64,000 bases of DNA from Rubrivivax sp. (GTDB lineage: Bacteria; Pseudomonadota; Gammaproteobacteria; Burkholderiales; Burkholderiaceae_C), in NCBI GenBank assembly GCA_027490215.1, contig JAIXYO010000046.1:124001-188000 (forward strand), given 5' to 3'. Positions 10,611 through 18,896 of the stretch are shown here, piece by piece. Every line of letters starts with the position of its first letter. Within the stretch, counting starts at the first letter, position 1. Below the pieces are notes generated by a model. The model saw only the letters and a list, made by a program, of their open reading frames with translations. It was not told the DNA's origin and made no database searches. Made by a program: the position numbers and the translations under genes.

Positions 10611-11447
10611 ATGAAGACGAGCGGCACAGACGACCCACATCCCGATCCAGAGATCGATGACAGCCCGCCGCGCCCGCGTCGCAAGGGCGTCTATGTCCTG
10701 CCCAATCTGTTCACGCTGGCGGCCCTGTTCGGCGGTTTCTACGCCATCGTGATGGCGATGAATGGCCGCTTTGAGCAGGCAGCCGTGGGTGTGTTCTGCG
10801 CGATGGTGCTGGACAGCCTGGACGGCCGCGTCGCGCGGATGACCAACACGCAAAGCACCTTCGGCGAGCAGATGGACAGCCTGTCGGACATGGTGTCCTT
10901 CGGCGCCGCGCCCGCTTTGATCGTCTATGAATGGGCGTTGAAGGGAATGGGCAAGGCGGGGTGGGTGGCCGCATTTGTCTACTGCTCATGTGCGGCGCTG
11001 CGGCTGGCTCGTTTCAATACCAATCTCACCGTTGTCGACAAGCGCTACTTTCAAGGCCTGCCCAGTCCAGCGGCCGCGGCCGTGGTCATGGGATTCATCT
11101 GGCTGATGGATGACGCAGGCTACCAGCAGTCCGACATGCATGGTTGGCTGGCCGGCTTGGCGATGGCGTTGACGCTTGTCGCCGGGCTGACCATGGTCAC
11201 CAACCTGCCGTTCTACAGCTTCAAGGAATTCAGCCTGAAGCGCACCGTGCCGTTCGTAGTGATCGTTGCTTTGGCGCTCGCGATCGCGCTGATCAATCTG
11301 CATCCGCCTATCGTCTTGTTCGCGGTGTTCTGTCTTTATGCCGGCTCGGGCTACGGGGTGTACGTCTGGCGGCGGATGAAGGGGCGACCCGTCAGCGTGA
11401 TTGCGACCTCGACCGACGAGCCCGAAGAACAGGGCCTGCATCGTTGA
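10611..11447 (+). CDS. pssA: CDP-diacylglycerol--serine O-phosphatidyltransferase
   Basis: Inner-membrane enzyme that makes phosphatidylserine, the precursor of phosphatidylethanolamine, from CDP-diacylglycerol and serine. The 278 residues carry the CDP-alcohol phosphotransferase signature D-x2-D-G-x2-A-R...G-x3-D-x3-D, seen as DSLDGRVAR and then GEQMDSLSD (about residues 66-90). A charged cytoplasmic N-terminus (to about 30) precedes some six to eight hydrophobic segments, so this is the type II (Bacillus-like) enzyme, not the soluble E. coli type. The ATG at 10611 is chosen because it lies past the ilvC terminator. The gene lies between ilvC and leuA. Confidence 0.95.
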   Translation: MKTSGTDDPHPDPEIDDSPPRPRRKGVYVLPNLFTLAALFGGFYAIVMAMNGRFEQAAVGVFCAMVLDSLDGRVARMTNTQSTFGEQMDSLSDMVSFGAAPALIVYEWALKGMGKAGWVAAFVYCSCAALRLARFNTNLTVVDKRYFQGLPSPAAAAVVMGFIWLMDDAGYQQSDMHGWLAGLAMALTLVAGLTMVTNLPFYSFKEFSLKRTVPFVVIVALALAIALINLHPPIVLFAVFCLYAGSGYGVYVWRRMKGRPVSVIATSTDEPEEQGLHR

Positions 11448-11470
11448 AGGCCGCGTGCTACATTTCAGCG

Positions 11471-11530
11471 ATGAAAACGTTCGACAACGCTCTGCTGACG
11501 CTACTGCTGGAGACCATCAGGGCCCGCTGA
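11471..11530 (+). CDS. leuL: Leucine-rich leader peptide of leuA (attenuator peptide)
   Basis: A 19-codon open frame, [19 protein letters not shown], with five Leu codons in a six-codon run (CTG CTG ACG CTA CTG CTG) at codons 8-13, including the rarer CTA. It lies between pssA and leuA and is followed 30 bases later by a G+C-rich hairpin with a T-run. This is the standard design of a transcription attenuator: ribosome stalling at Leu codons when charged leucyl-tRNA is scarce prevents terminator formation. The ribosome-binding site is weak. Peptide function is inferred from layout, not from homology. Confidence 0.75.
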   Translation: MKTFDNALLTLLLETIRAR

Positions 11531-11560
11531 CCGTTCACGTCTCATCGTTTTCGTCTCGCC

Positions 11561-11595
11561 GGCCCGCTTGCACATGCAGCGGGCCGTTTTGTTTT
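11561..11595 (+). terminator. leuA attenuator terminator
   Basis: GGCCCGCT at 11561-11568 pairs with AGCGGGCC at 11578-11585; the stem can be extended inward by TGCA/TGCA with one bulged T. TTTTGTTTT follows after one G. Upstream, GGGCC at 11520-11524, inside the end of the leader peptide frame, can pair with GGCCC at 11561-11565, giving a candidate antiterminator that competes with this hairpin. It ends 41 bases before the leuA start. Confidence 0.8.
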
Positions 11596-11636
11596 GCGCA
11601 TCTACTTCTCGTTCACGTCATCTGAGGATCAACACC

Positions 11637-13178
11637 ATGGCCGACAAACTCATCATCTTCGACACCACCTTGCGTGATGGCGAGCAATCTCCTGGCGCTT
11701 CGATGACCCGTGACGAAAAGCTGCGTATAGCAAGGCAGCTGGAGCGCCTCAAGGTCGATGTGATCGAAGCTGGCTTTGCCGCTTCGTCGAACGGAGACTT
11801 TGAAGCCGTAAAGGCCATCGCTCAGGCGATCAAGGACAGCACGGTCTGCTCGCTCGCCCGCGCTAATGACAAGGACATCGCGCGCGCTGCCGAAGCGCTC
11901 AAGGGTGGCGCATCCACTCGCATTCACCTGTTCCTCGCGACCAGCGCCTTGCACATGGAGAAGAAGCTGCGCATGACGCCCGATCAGGTGTTCGAGCAGG
12001 CGAAGCTCGCAGTGCGCTTCGCGCGCAACCTGACGGGTGATGTCGAGTTTTCGCCGGAAGACGGCTACCGTTCGGATCCCGACTTCCTGTGCCGCGTGCT
12101 GGAAGCTGTCATTGCTGAAGGCGCCACAACGATCAACATTCCAGACACCGTGGGCTACGCGATCCCCGAGTTGTACGGCAACTTCATTCTTGACCTGCGC
12201 ACCCGAATTCCGAATGCCGACAAGGCGATCTGGTCGGTGCATTGCCACAACGATCTCGGCATGGCCGTGGCCAATTCGCTGGCGGGCGTGAAGATTGGCG
12301 GTGCACGCCAGATCGAGTGCACGATCAATGGCCTGGGAGAGCGCGCGGGCAACTGTGCCCTGGAAGAGGTCGTGATGGCGGTACGGACCCGTCGCGACCA
12401 TTTCGGGCTCGAGGTGGGCATCGATGCCACGCAGATCGTGCCAGCTTCGAGGTTGGTGGCGCAGACCACTGGTTTCGTGGTGCAGCCCAACAAGGCAGTG
12501 GTCGGTGCGAATGCATTTGCGCATGCGTCTGGCATCCACCAGGACGGCGTGCTGAAGGCCCGCGACACCTACGAAATCATGCGTGCTGAGGACGTGGGTT
12601 GGGCGGCCAACAAGATCGTGCTGGGCAAGTTGTCTGGGCGCAATGCATTCAAGCAGCGCCTGCACGATCTGGGCATCGAGCTGGCATCGGAGACCGAGGT
12701 CAATGCGGCCTTCACCAAGTTCAAGGAACTGGCCGATCGCAAAAGCGAGATCTTCGACGAGGACATCACTGCGCTGGTGATGGACGAATCGGTGACCACC
12801 GAGCAGGAGCATTACCGCCTGCTCTCGCTGTCGCAGCATTCGGAAACCGGCGAGTTGCCGCATGCGCGCGTTGCATTTGCCGCCGGAACCACAGAACTAC
12901 ACGCTGAGAGTGATGGCAATGGTCCTGTCGACGCGAGCCTCAAGGCGATCGAATCCAAGCTCGGAACCGGCGCTGAATTGCTGCTCTATTCGGTCAATGC
13001 GATCACCTCGGGCAGCACAGAATCTCAAGGCGAGGTGACGGTGCGCTTGCAATTGGCCGGTCGTGTGGTCAACGGGGTCGGTGCCGATCCTGACATCGTG
13101 GTCGCGTCAGCGAAGGCATATCTGTCGGCGTTGAACAAGCTGCACAGCACGACCGAAAGAGTGGCTGCCCAAGGCTGA
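11637..13178 (+). CDS. leuA: 2-isopropylmalate synthase
   Basis: First committed enzyme of leucine synthesis: acetyl-CoA plus 2-ketoisovalerate to 2-isopropylmalate. From the ATG at 11637 (ribosome site TGAGGA) the protein has 513 residues. The catalytic TIM barrel begins with [16 protein letters not shown] (Arg and metal Asp) and has [15 protein letters not shown] (metal His-x-His) and [14 protein letters not shown]. The C-terminal LeuA dimer/regulatory domain, which binds leucine for feedback inhibition, covers about residues 370-513. An in-frame ATG at 11568 lies within the attenuator hairpin and is unlikely to be used. leuA stands alone here, without leuBCD. Confidence 0.97.
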   Translation: MADKLIIFDTTLRDGEQSPGASMTRDEKLRIARQLERLKVDVIEAGFAASSNGDFEAVKAIAQAIKDSTVCSLARANDKDIARAAEALKGGASTRIHLFLATSALHMEKKLRMTPDQVFEQAKLAVRFARNLTGDVEFSPEDGYRSDPDFLCRVLEAVIAEGATTINIPDTVGYAIPELYGNFILDLRTRIPNADKAIWSVHCHNDLGMAVANSLAGVKIGGARQIECTINGLGERAGNCALEEVVMAVRTRRDHFGLEVGIDATQIVPASRLVAQTTGFVVQPNKAVVGANAFAHASGIHQDGVLKARDTYEIMRAEDVGWAANKIVLGKLSGRNAFKQRLHDLGIELASETEVNAAFTKFKELADRKSEIFDEDITALVMDESVTTEQEHYRLLSLSQHSETGELPHARVAFAAGTTELHAESDGNGPVDASLKAIESKLGTGAELLLYSVNAITSGSTESQGEVTVRLQLAGRVVNGVGADPDIVVASAKAYLSALNKLHSTTERVAAQG

Positions 13179-13240
13179 TATCGAACGGGGTGGGCGAAGA
13201 TGCACAAGGCACTTTAGGAAAATGACGTAACGTTTTGATA

Positions 13241-13269
13241 TTGCGCGTTTTTTTAGGGTGACCTACACT
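13241..13269 (+). promoter_or_regulatory. Candidate sigma-70 promoter of pbpG
   Basis: TTGCGC (13241-13246), a 17-base spacer that includes a run of seven T, and TACACT (13264-13269). Each box matches the consensus at four of six positions. It ends 28 bases before the GTG start of the endopeptidase gene, giving a short leader. Confidence 0.35.
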
Positions 13270-13297
13270 TTCTTCCACGGTTGGAATCGAGGCACTT

Positions 13298-14347
13298 GTG
13301 ACAAAAACATCCCGCTATTGGCTCACAGTGCTTGCCTCGGTCACCCTGATGCTTATCGCTTCGCAGCCAGTTCGTGCTGAAGTTGATGAGGTCGCCCCCA
13401 CCGCGGCTAAAGCGCCCGCCAAAGCAAGCAAGCCGCAAGTTCGGGCCAAGGCTCGTAGCCCAGCCAAAGCAAACAGGGTTTCGGCCCGGCTGGTCGGCAA
13501 GCCATCTCGGGTCGCTGCGCGGCGTGTAGCCGTGAAGGCGCCGCCTGTTCCGCTGTCGATGGCCGCACAGGCTGGCCTGCGGTCGACTCCTGACAAACTG
13601 GAGCTGAAATCAAGCGTGGCCTTGGTGGTGGATCAGGACACAGACGAAGTCTTGTTCAGCAAGAATTCACAGGCGGTGCTGCCAATCGCATCGATCACCA
13701 AGCTGATGACGGCGGTCGTGGTCACAGACGCCGACTTGCCACTTGACGAAGTACTGACGGTTACCCAGGATGATGTCGATACCGAGAAGGGCAGCCGTTC
13801 TCGCTTGAATGTCGGCACGCAGCTGACGCGCGAGGAAATGCTGCATCTGGCGCTGATGTCGTCGGAAAACCGAGCCGCACATGCACTCGGTCGCCACTAC
13901 CCCGGCGGCTTGTCTGCGTTCGTGTCCGCAATGAACGCGAAAGCGCAACTGCTCGGCATGTTCGACACCCGGTACGTCGAGCCCACCGGCTTGTCGAGCC
14001 AGAACCAGTCCAGCGCCCACGATCTGGCCACGCTGGTCAAGCTCGCGCACACGCACCCCTTGATCCGAGAGTTATCGACTTCGCCCGAATACCAGGTTGA
14101 TGTGGGCCACAGGCAACTGCAATTCCACAACACCAATGGATTGGTCAGCAACCCGACGTGGGACATCGGATTGCAAAAGACGGGCTACATCTCCGAAGCT
14201 GGCCGCTGTCTGGTCATGCAAGCCAGCATGGCTGGCCGAAAACTGATCATGGTGTTCCTGGATTCGAGTGGGCGCTACACCCGGCTCGCTGATGCGGAGC
14301 GGGTGCGCAAGTGGATCAACGCCAAGCTTCCAAAGGCCGCGTACTGA
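13298..14347 (+). CDS. pbpG: D-alanyl-D-alanine endopeptidase, PBP7 type
   Basis: Periplasmic serine peptidase of family S11 that trims peptidoglycan cross-links. The start is a GTG with GAGG seven bases before it. A signal peptide (residues 1-27, ending PVRA) is followed by a long Ala/Lys/Arg-rich basic linker to about residue 85, unusual in length and possibly disordered, then the catalytic domain with the three penicillin-binding motifs: S132-x-x-K135 in SITKLM, S189-E190-N191 and KTG in LQKTGYIS (about 290). It lacks the C-terminal membrane anchor of PBP5-type carboxypeptidases, hence the PBP7 call. It ends close to, and converges with, the ATP-grasp-like gene. Confidence 0.9.
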   Translation: MTKTSRYWLTVLASVTLMLIASQPVRAEVDEVAPTAAKAPAKASKPQVRAKARSPAKANRVSARLVGKPSRVAARRVAVKAPPVPLSMAAQAGLRSTPDKLELKSSVALVVDQDTDEVLFSKNSQAVLPIASITKLMTAVVVTDADLPLDEVLTVTQDDVDTEKGSRSRLNVGTQLTREEMLHLALMSSENRAAHALGRHYPGGLSAFVSAMNAKAQLLGMFDTRYVEPTGLSSQNQSSAHDLATLVKLAHTHPLIRELSTSPEYQVDVGHRQLQFHNTNGLVSNPTWDIGLQKTGYISEAGRCLVMQASMAGRKLIMVFLDSSGRYTRLADAERVRKWINAKLPKAAY

Positions 14348-14350
14348 CCG

Positions 14351-15328
14351 TCAGAATCGCCAAGGACGATATCCCGCAACGAATCTCTTTTTGAAGTATT
14401 TCGGCACTGGCAACGGCAGCCAGGAAGCCGGTTGTGCCGCCTCTGCCAGTGCGGATACGAGACGCGATTTGACGAGCCCCATCGTCTCGCTGCGGGTGGC
14501 GTTCGGATGTGTCGCCGTCAGCGTCATCATCGGATTGGTGTTGATCTCGTAGGTCTGCGGGCGACCGGCGACGATGCCGAAATCGAGGCGCCCGAATTGC
14601 AATCCGGCCAGTTCGAATACCCGCATCACATAGTCATGGTGCGGATAGGCGTCCATCTCCGACCGCTCGGCCAGATACTGCGCTGCTGACGCGACGCCTT
14701 CCGAGCCAGCCTTGGCCATCCAACTGGTGTCGTTTACGGTGTTTGCGCGGATGATGTGTGGACCGACGCGAAACGCTGCGTGCTTCTGGAAACTGCCTGT
14801 TTCGGGCTGCGGCTCGGCTGCGTACTCGACGAAAACCAGGTCTCGCATCAGACCACCGCTGCTGAGTGCGCGCGCCAGGGCTGCGTCTGCGGCGGCGCGA
14901 TCGTGGAGCAGGTCGGTTAATGCCCCGCGATGCGCCGCGATCGTACGCAGGAACACCGGATACCGCTGAGGCCATTCGCCCGCTGCGGGCAGGCAACAGG
15001 TAAACCCATTCAGACCTTCTGCATGCAGCGCCTTCAGCAGGCTGTCGCGGGGGCGGAAATCGCGCGGATTGTTCAGCACCGCCAGCCCGGCCCCGCGCAG
15101 ATGGTCGTGCAATCGCCCTGCGATTTCGTGCTCCATTGGCGAGAGCCGGTCGAAATCGGTCATCACATAGGTGCCGCGCGGTAGCCACCTGCAGCCCCAC
15201 AGCTTCTCGTAGCTCAATACGCGGGCTGAAACACCTCGTTCTCGAAGCTGCTCGGGCATGCCGCGGAAGGTGTAGGTGTGATCTTGGCTGCAGACGTAAA
15301 TCAGCCGCCGAGCGCTGGTGTTGACCAT
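14351..15328 (-). CDS. ATP-grasp-like protein, candidate peptide-modifying ligase
   Basis: A 325-residue protein. The N-terminal third (RLIYVCSQDHTYTFRGM) looks like a pre-ATP-grasp domain. The middle has RYPVFLRT and DLVFVEYAAEPQ, at the places of the nucleotide-binding strands of ATP-grasp enzymes. The end has RLDFGIVAGRPQTYEINTNP, matching the metal-binding Glu-x-Asn motif (E261, N263). The usual nucleotide-binding Lys appears to be Arg (VFLRT), so activity is uncertain. No signal peptide. It is divergent, by 77 bases, from the small peptide and HExxH genes, suggesting joint use in making a modified peptide. Fold and role are inference; I do not recognise a named family. Confidence 0.7.
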   Translation of the reverse strand: MVNTSARRLIYVCSQDHTYTFRGMPEQLRERGVSARVLSYEKLWGCRWLPRGTYVMTDFDRLSPMEHEIAGRLHDHLRGAGLAVLNNPRDFRPRDSLLKALHAEGLNGFTCCLPAAGEWPQRYPVFLRTIAAHRGALTDLLHDRAAADAALARALSSGGLMRDLVFVEYAAEPQPETGSFQKHAAFRVGPHIIRANTVNDTSWMAKAGSEGVASAAQYLAERSEMDAYPHHDYVMRVFELAGLQFGRLDFGIVAGRPQTYEINTNPMMTLTATHPNATRSETMGLVKSRLVSALAEAAQPASWLPLPVPKYFKKRFVAGYRPWRF

Positions 15329-15405
15329 GGGGGAGCTTTGGTGATACGGTCTGAGGGTAACGGCTGTTTGCGTACGTTCAATCCTAGTGCACCAAAGGAA
15401 TAACG

Positions 15406-15585
15406 ATGACTTCTCTGCCCCTCGACCCGAAGAAACTGCTCGGTTTCAAATTGATTTCACTGACCCCATCGAAGCCCAGTGTCGCCATCGCGATCAAGCA
15501 AGGCGGCAAGGGTGTTACGCAATTGGCTGCCAAGGTCGGTGGGAAAGTCGGTTTCAAGGCCATCGACTTGTCACCGCGCGGCTGA
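15406..15585 (+). CDS. Small 59-residue Gly/Lys-rich protein, candidate RiPP precursor
   Basis: An open frame with a strong ribosome site (AAAGGA six bases before ATG). The product begins MTSLPLDPKKLLGFKLISL and has a C-terminal half rich in Gly, Lys, Ala and Val with repeated units (QGGKGV, KVGGKVGFK), ending AIDLSPRG. There is no signal peptide and no cysteine. The gene ends 15 bases before the HExxH putative peptide-modification gene and is divergent from the ATP-grasp-like gene. Size, composition and position are those of a precursor with leader and core; that role is inferred and no homologue is recognised by eye. Confidence 0.6.
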   Translation: MTSLPLDPKKLLGFKLISLTPSKPSVAIAIKQGGKGVTQLAAKVGGKVGFKAIDLSPRG

Positions 15586-15600
15586 CGGCTCGCGTCGGCA

Positions 15601-16599
15601 ATGCCAAGAGGCGTTACATCGCCACTGGCGGCGCCCTTCGCTTTCGCGCCCTCTGCCGATCGGGGGGTTGCACTCGACGGCTTGATGCATGGAGAACTCG
15701 CGTCGAGCCTGGCACACGTGGCCGAAGCTTGTGCTGGAGACGCGCCTGAAATCACTCGCCAACTGATCCGCCCTCGTGAATTGTTGGCCGCAGGCGAAGC
15801 CCTTCCTCCCCGAGCGTTCGGTCTCTACTTTCAGCTCGCCAGCTCCCTCTTCGAAGATAACGGACCGGCTGCTGAATGGGCCGCTGCGCAGCTCAACGCA
15901 ATCGAACCTCGGGCACCAGGCTTGCGAATGCAGGGCTGGGGAAATGCTGAGTCGGCCGATGTTGAGGCAGTACTTGCGCTGCGCATGGGCGCGGACGTCG
16001 AGCAGTTTGCGCCCATCTCCGATGTCACCGCGGAGCGCTTCGCTGCATTGGTGACCGAAGGCTTGGCCCTTCTGCAGGCGGGCGCGCCTGAGCTGCATGG
16101 TGAGATCACTGGATTGCTGTCCGAGATGTTGTTTGCCCAGGCACCGGCCGGCGCGGCGATGGAATTCGATGGCGCGTCGCACTACCAGCTGTGGGGCCTG
16201 CTGCTGCTGAACCCTTCGCATCACCACACCCCGCTCGGCATTGCCGAGGTGCTGGCGCACGAAGCCGGTCATAGTCTGTTGTTTGGCCTGACGATCGACG
16301 AACCGCTGGTTTTGAACGAAGACGACGAGCTGTTCCTGTCGCCGTTGCGACCCGACCCGCGGCCGATGGACGGTATCTACCATGCCACTTTCGTCTCTGC
16401 GCGGATGGCCTGGGCAATGGAGGTGCTGGCGGATAGCGGTCTGCTGACGAATGCGGAGCAGCGACATGCCCGCTCCGAGGCCGCCAAAGATCGTGAGAAT
16501 TTCTCGAGAGGTTGGCAAACCGTGATGCAACACGGCCGCTTATCGGCGACTGGCGTGCAAATCATGGAGAACGCACATCGTTGGGTGAACGCGGGTTGA
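15601..16599 (+). CDS. HExxH-motif putative peptide-modification protein
   Basis: A 332-residue protein of the HExxH-domain family linked to RiPP pathways (TIGR04267-like; some members are now regarded as 2-oxoglutarate-dependent peptide beta-hydroxylases). The hallmark is EVLAHEAGHSLLFG with H220, E221 and H224, followed by SPLRPDPRPMDGIYH at about 247-261, the second conserved block of this family. The N-terminal 180 residues are Ala/Leu-rich and helical. No signal peptide, so it acts in the cytoplasm. It lies 15 bases after the 59-residue peptide gene, its likely substrate. The ribosome site is poor, so translation may be coupled. Some other metal-dependent activity is possible; no standard protease domain is seen. 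Confidence 0.75.
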   Translation: MPRGVTSPLAAPFAFAPSADRGVALDGLMHGELASSLAHVAEACAGDAPEITRQLIRPRELLAAGEALPPRAFGLYFQLASSLFEDNGPAAEWAAAQLNAIEPRAPGLRMQGWGNAESADVEAVLALRMGADVEQFAPISDVTAERFAALVTEGLALLQAGAPELHGEITGLLSEMLFAQAPAGAAMEFDGASHYQLWGLLLLNPSHHHTPLGIAEVLAHEAGHSLLFGLTIDEPLVLNEDDELFLSPLRPDPRPMDGIYHATFVSARMAWAMEVLADSGLLTNAEQRHARSEAAKDRENFSRGWQTVMQHGRLSATGVQIMENAHRWVNAG

Positions 16600-16660
16600 G
16601 CCTGTCGCCGGCTGCCTCGGTCGCTGCCACCGTGCACGCAGCCGACTCTTCAACTGGCTT

Positions 16661-17494
16661 TCACTTGGGTGCCTGCCGCCTCGAGACCTTGGGCAACGCC
16701 GCAGCGGTATCTTGTGACGTGCGCTGGTGGCCCAGCGCGCTTGAAATCTGATCAGCGGTTTCACTCAGCCTCTCCAGCCAGCGGTCTTCTAGTCGGTCTG
16801 CAGGCGCTGATATGGAGAGGCCTGCCACCAGCAGGCCCTGGTCGTCGTAGATTCCGGCAGCCATGCAGCGCACACCGACCTCAAGTTCTTCGTCGTCCCT
16901 TGCTGTGCCGCGGGCCAGTACATTCGACAGCTCCCGCTCTAGCATCGGCACCTCGGTGATGCTGTTGCGCGTGTGGCCGATCAGCCCACTGCGGGTGGCG
17001 TACAAGCGCACCCGCTGTGCGTCTTCCTGCGCGAGGAACAGCTTGCCGACAGAAGTCAGGTGCAGGGGTGCCCGCCCACCGACGGCCCGAACCACCTGCA
17101 TGCCCGAGCGCTCGCTGTAGGCACGCTCGATGTAGACAATCTCGTCGCCCTGTCGCATCGATAGGTTGATCGGTTGTTGCGTCAGCTGGTGCAGATCACG
17201 CATAGGCCCTATGGCAGCTTCCCGCACATCGAGACGCGCCTTGACCAGATTGCCCAATTCCAGCAGTCGCATGCCCAGCCTGTAGCTGCCCGCTTCCGGT
17301 CGATCGACCAAGCGGCCAGAGACCAGGTCGTTGAGGATTCGATGCGCGGTCGACGGGTGCAGCCCGGTCTTCTCGCTGATCAACCTCAATGGAACTGGGT
17401 CTGAGTGTTGAGCCAGCACGTCCAGGACGGCGAAGCTGCGTGACAGAACCTGCACGGCAGTCGTCTGGTGGGCGGTGCTTTTCATGGCTTGCAT
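16661..17494 (-). CDS. IclR-family transcriptional regulator
   Basis: A 277-residue regulator. An N-terminal winged helix-turn-helix (VQVLSRSFAVLDVLAQHSD, then ISEKTGLHPSTAHRILNDLV, about residues 14-58) is joined to an IclR effector domain with ERAYSERSGMQVVRAVGGR and a conserved Cys in LEVGVRCMAAGIYDD, then VAGLSISAPADRL. Such regulators usually bind small carboxylic or aromatic acids and control adjacent genes. A start at the fourth residue (second ATG) is equally possible. It converges with the HExxH gene (61 bases apart) and is divergent from the TIGR03790 gene, which is a possible target; effector unknown. Confidence 0.92.
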   Translation of the reverse strand: MQAMKSTAHQTTAVQVLSRSFAVLDVLAQHSDPVPLRLISEKTGLHPSTAHRILNDLVSGRLVDRPEAGSYRLGMRLLELGNLVKARLDVREAAIGPMRDLHQLTQQPINLSMRQGDEIVYIERAYSERSGMQVVRAVGGRAPLHLTSVGKLFLAQEDAQRVRLYATRSGLIGHTRNSITEVPMLERELSNVLARGTARDDEELEVGVRCMAAGIYDDQGLLVAGLSISAPADRLEDRWLERLSETADQISSALGHQRTSQDTAAALPKVSRRQAPK

Positions 17495-17710
17495 TTTCCT
17501 CCCCCCCGCGACACGGTTTTTGTATCGCGAAACGGATCGGCCCGGCTAGGCGGCTCATTGCATCAACCTCAGCCGGGTGTTGAGTCCTCCGGGCGGCGTG
17601 GCAGAGGGGTATCCAAACGTCCTGCGACCAGTTCTTGTGTGAGCGCCGGCAGCCTGACTGTTACCGTTACGGTGTGCTGACATTCGCCCGATCTGCTGCG
17701 GGCTTTATCA
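17495..17710. promoter_or_regulatory. Divergent intergenic region, IclR gene / TIGR03790 gene
   Basis: 216 bases without a gene. Two inverted repeats could be operators: CGCGA at 17507-17511 with TCGCG at 17525-17529, close upstream of the IclR gene, and a perfect ACCGT-T-ACGGT at 17663-17673, 37 bases before the TIGR03790 start. No convincing -35/-10 pair was found on either strand. Confidence 0.3.
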
Positions 17711-18868
17711 ATGACGATCAGAAGGTTCAGTGATGCGCGAGTGATGCACGCTTGGGAGAGCGTGAGGCGCGACTCGATGGTGGCGCTGCTGTGGTTCAGC
17801 ACCCTGGTTGCGGCACCGGTCTGGGCACAGGGAGACGCGCAGCCAATCGGCTCTGCATCCGATGCAGCGCCGCAGCGTGCCGTGAATGTTGCGGCGCCGC
17901 GGATCAGCGAACGCCTGACGGCGCGTGAGATCGGCCTGGTGATCAACACAAACGACCCGTACTCGGTCGCCGTGGGCGAGTACTACCGCGAGGCCCGCCA
18001 CTTGACCGACGCACAGGTGCTCCGTGTCGAACTGCCGCGCCGAGCCGAGCTCACGCCTGATGAGTTCGAGGCATTGCAACAGCGCATCAAGGCGTTTTTC
18101 GGCCCTGACATCCAGGCGCTGGCGCTGGCCTGGGTCGAGCCCTTTGCTGTGGCCTGCAATTCGATCACCGGCGCATTGGCGTTGGGGTACGACTCTGCGC
18201 TGTGCTGGAAATCCTGTGCGCCGTCTCGTGCGTCGCGCTACTTCAACTCGCCCAGTGCTCGCCCCTACACCGACCTGCAGATGCGTCCCTCGATGCTGTT
18301 GGCCGCAAAGGATGTGGCCATGGCCGAAGCGATGATCCGGCGCGGAGTCGAGTCCGAGCACACGCTGGGACTTCTCGGTGCGACCGATGTCAACGCACAC
18401 TACCTGATCACAACCGACAAGGCGCGCAGCGCACGGGCACCGCTGTTTCCTGCGCCGGGGCGCGTCAAGGGCTACGGTGTCGACATTCATGTCGAACGTG
18501 CCGAGGTGCTCGAAGGCGCGGAGCGTTTGCTTTTGTACCAAACCGGGAAAGTGAAAGTCGACAAGCTGGACAGCTTGCAGTGGGTGCCCGGTGGCCTGGG
18601 CGATCACCTCACCTCCTACGGTGGGAGGCTCGACGGCAAGTACGGTCAGATGAGCGCAATGGAGTGGATTGCCTCAGGTGCCACCGGCAGCTACGGAACC
18701 GTGTCGGAGCCATGCTCACACCCACAGAAGTTCCCGCACCCGCAGATCGTGCTGCTGCACTATGTACAAGGTGCCACCTTGATCGAGGCCTACTGGAAGA
18801 GCGTGGCGTGGCCGCAGCAGGGCTTGTTCATCGGCGAGCCGCTGGCTGCACCCTTTCCCTTGCGCTGA
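17711..18868 (+). CDS. TIGR03790-family exported protein of unknown function
   Basis: A 385-residue protein matching the TIGR03790 pattern: after an export signal (VALLWFSTLVAAPVWAQ, about 24-40) comes EIGLVINTNDPYSVAVGEYYREARHL (shown here joined across the domain start at about 76), the family's opening strand and helix, then LALAWVEPFAVACNSITGAL and SYGGRLDGKYGQMSAMEW and a late GATGSYGTVSEPC. Several cysteines (VACNS, ALCWKSC, SEPCSH) may form disulfides outside the cytoplasm. The true start may be one of the later ATG codons (residues 12 or 23), which would put the signal peptide nearer the N-terminus. No function is established. It converges with hpnE 29 bases downstream. Confidence 0.75.
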   Translation: MTIRRFSDARVMHAWESVRRDSMVALLWFSTLVAAPVWAQGDAQPIGSASDAAPQRAVNVAAPRISERLTAREIGLVINTNDPYSVAVGEYYREARHLTDAQVLRVELPRRAELTPDEFEALQQRIKAFFGPDIQALALAWVEPFAVACNSITGALALGYDSALCWKSCAPSRASRYFNSPSARPYTDLQMRPSMLLAAKDVAMAEAMIRRGVESEHTLGLLGATDVNAHYLITTDKARSARAPLFPAPGRVKGYGVDIHVERAEVLEGAERLLLYQTGKVKVDKLDSLQWVPGGLGDHLTSYGGRLDGKYGQMSAMEWIASGATGSYGTVSEPCSHPQKFPHPQIVLLHYVQGATLIEAYWKSVAWPQQGLFIGEPLAAPFPLR

Positions 18869-18896
18869 ACTAGCAGCGCTGAATCTCAGCGAAGGT

